Source of the DNA: Odontocerum albicorne
Lineage: Eukaryota; Arthropoda; Insecta; Trichoptera; Odontoceridae
Assembly (NCBI GenBank): GCA_949825065.1
Contig: OX463856.1
Span: 15,011,757-15,075,756, forward strand
DNA length: 64,000 nt
Direction of reading: 5' to 3'
Shown here one piece after another: positions 63,520 to 64,000 of the stretch. The position numbers were made by a program, and so were the translations under genes. The notes under the pieces are model-generated. The model saw only the letters and a program-made list of their open reading frames with translations, was not told the origin of the DNA and made no database searches. Each line of letters begins with the position of its first letter. The first letter of the stretch is position 1.

Positions 63520-64000
63520 CGCTTGTTTACTATTGACACTTCAACTTAGCAATATGATCAATTGCCACTTCAGTCATTCCTTTTTATTTATCTTTCTTGG
63601 TTAAACCAAAATTACTTATCTCTTTGTATAGTGTTACTCTAAGTTTGGCTTAATTTTTAAATCAATTGCCAATTCAATCATTCCTTTTTATATCTCTCTT
63701 GGTTGTACCAAACATGCTTCTCTCTTAATAAAGTGTTACTTTAAGTTTGACTCAATTTTTGTAGCTCTTAGTTTGGCTTCATTCAAACATGCTTCTCTCT
63801 TTGTACAGTCTTACTCTAAATTTGACATAATTTTTCATATGTGCTTATTTACTGTTGATACTTCAACTTTGCAAAATTGTCAATTGCTATTTCAGGCCTT
63901 CCTTTTTATGTCTCTCTTGGTTATACCAAACATGTTTTTCTCTTTGTACAGTCCTACCTTAAGTTTCACTTAATTTTTATTTTATAACTCCATGTTTAAA
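63520..64000. repeat. Diverged ~110-bp tandem repeat reaching the window edge
   Basis: The order TTGATACTTCAACTT.GCAA, TCAATTGCCACTTCAGTCAT, TCCTTTTTAT, CTCTCTTGGTTATACCAAAC, ATGCTTCTCTCTTTGTACAG, TTACTCTAAGTTTGGCTTAA recurs with starts near 63550, 63660, 63770 (shortened) and 63880. The array may continue past the window. The frame at 63773-63973 is produced by it. Confidence 0.8.

Overview
The window reads as a repeat-dense, AT-rich piece of an animal nuclear genome, most likely an insect. The best hint is a LINE family with the C-terminal signatures RRIHG, ECELKADVLS and WFGHVERMNE and the 3' phrase GTCGGGGTAGGCAGAG, which I associate with moths and their relatives. That taxonomic guess is inference from memory of those families. 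I see no convincing intact host gene, no prokaryotic operon structure, no rRNA and no functional tRNA gene. Almost every readable open frame belongs to a decayed transposable element, and many others are shadows of tandem repeats whose unit length is a multiple of three.

Family names used here are local labels. LINE-A is an APE-endonuclease LINE (Jockey/CR1-like) present in at least seven copies. LINE-B is the RRIHG/ECELKADVLS family, with about ten degenerate copies on both strands. LINE-C carries LEKLVVTG and RWTDQ at its C-terminus. Two RTE-like 5'-truncated elements (20660-21186, 53343-53611) and one Jockey-like element (46421-47036) still have target-site duplications. LINE-F is known only from its 3' end. 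SINE1 is tRNA-headed and ends in the LINE-A tail, so LINE-A is its probable mobilising partner. SINE-S2 is a second tRNA-headed family. R1, R3 and R5 are unclassified dispersed repeats; R3 ends in a conserved stem-loop. S3 is a foldback family.

DNA transposons include a mariner with TA duplications (58764-59718), a larger IS630/Tc1-mariner relative (56815-58116), two Tigger/pogo-like short elements (8092-8447, 15068-15246), a hAT deletion derivative with an 8-bp duplication (16301-16701), two TTAA-flanked elements (46061-46323, 59923-60599), and palindromic elements.

Tandem arrays are unusually plentiful: (TA)n at the left edge, a 12-bp array (2.4 kb), a 56-bp satellite followed by three ~320-bp repeats (12.4-14.0 kb), 34 bp (18.3 kb), 94 bp (28.5-29.6 kb), exactly 100 bp x6 (30.8-31.4 kb), 94 bp x3 SINE heads (32.4 kb), 21 bp (39.4 kb), a 79-bp composite (45.0-45.6 kb), 88 bp (51.1 kb), 42 bp (52.5 kb), 84 bp (55.9 kb) and ~110 bp at the right edge. 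The most interesting structure is the 94-bp array, which is an amplified piece of the LINE-A reverse-transcriptase C-terminus with a five-unit higher-order period. The only host-gene hint is a pair of splice-acceptor-like sites at 2.1-2.6 kb leading into a histidine-rich frame, and it is weak.
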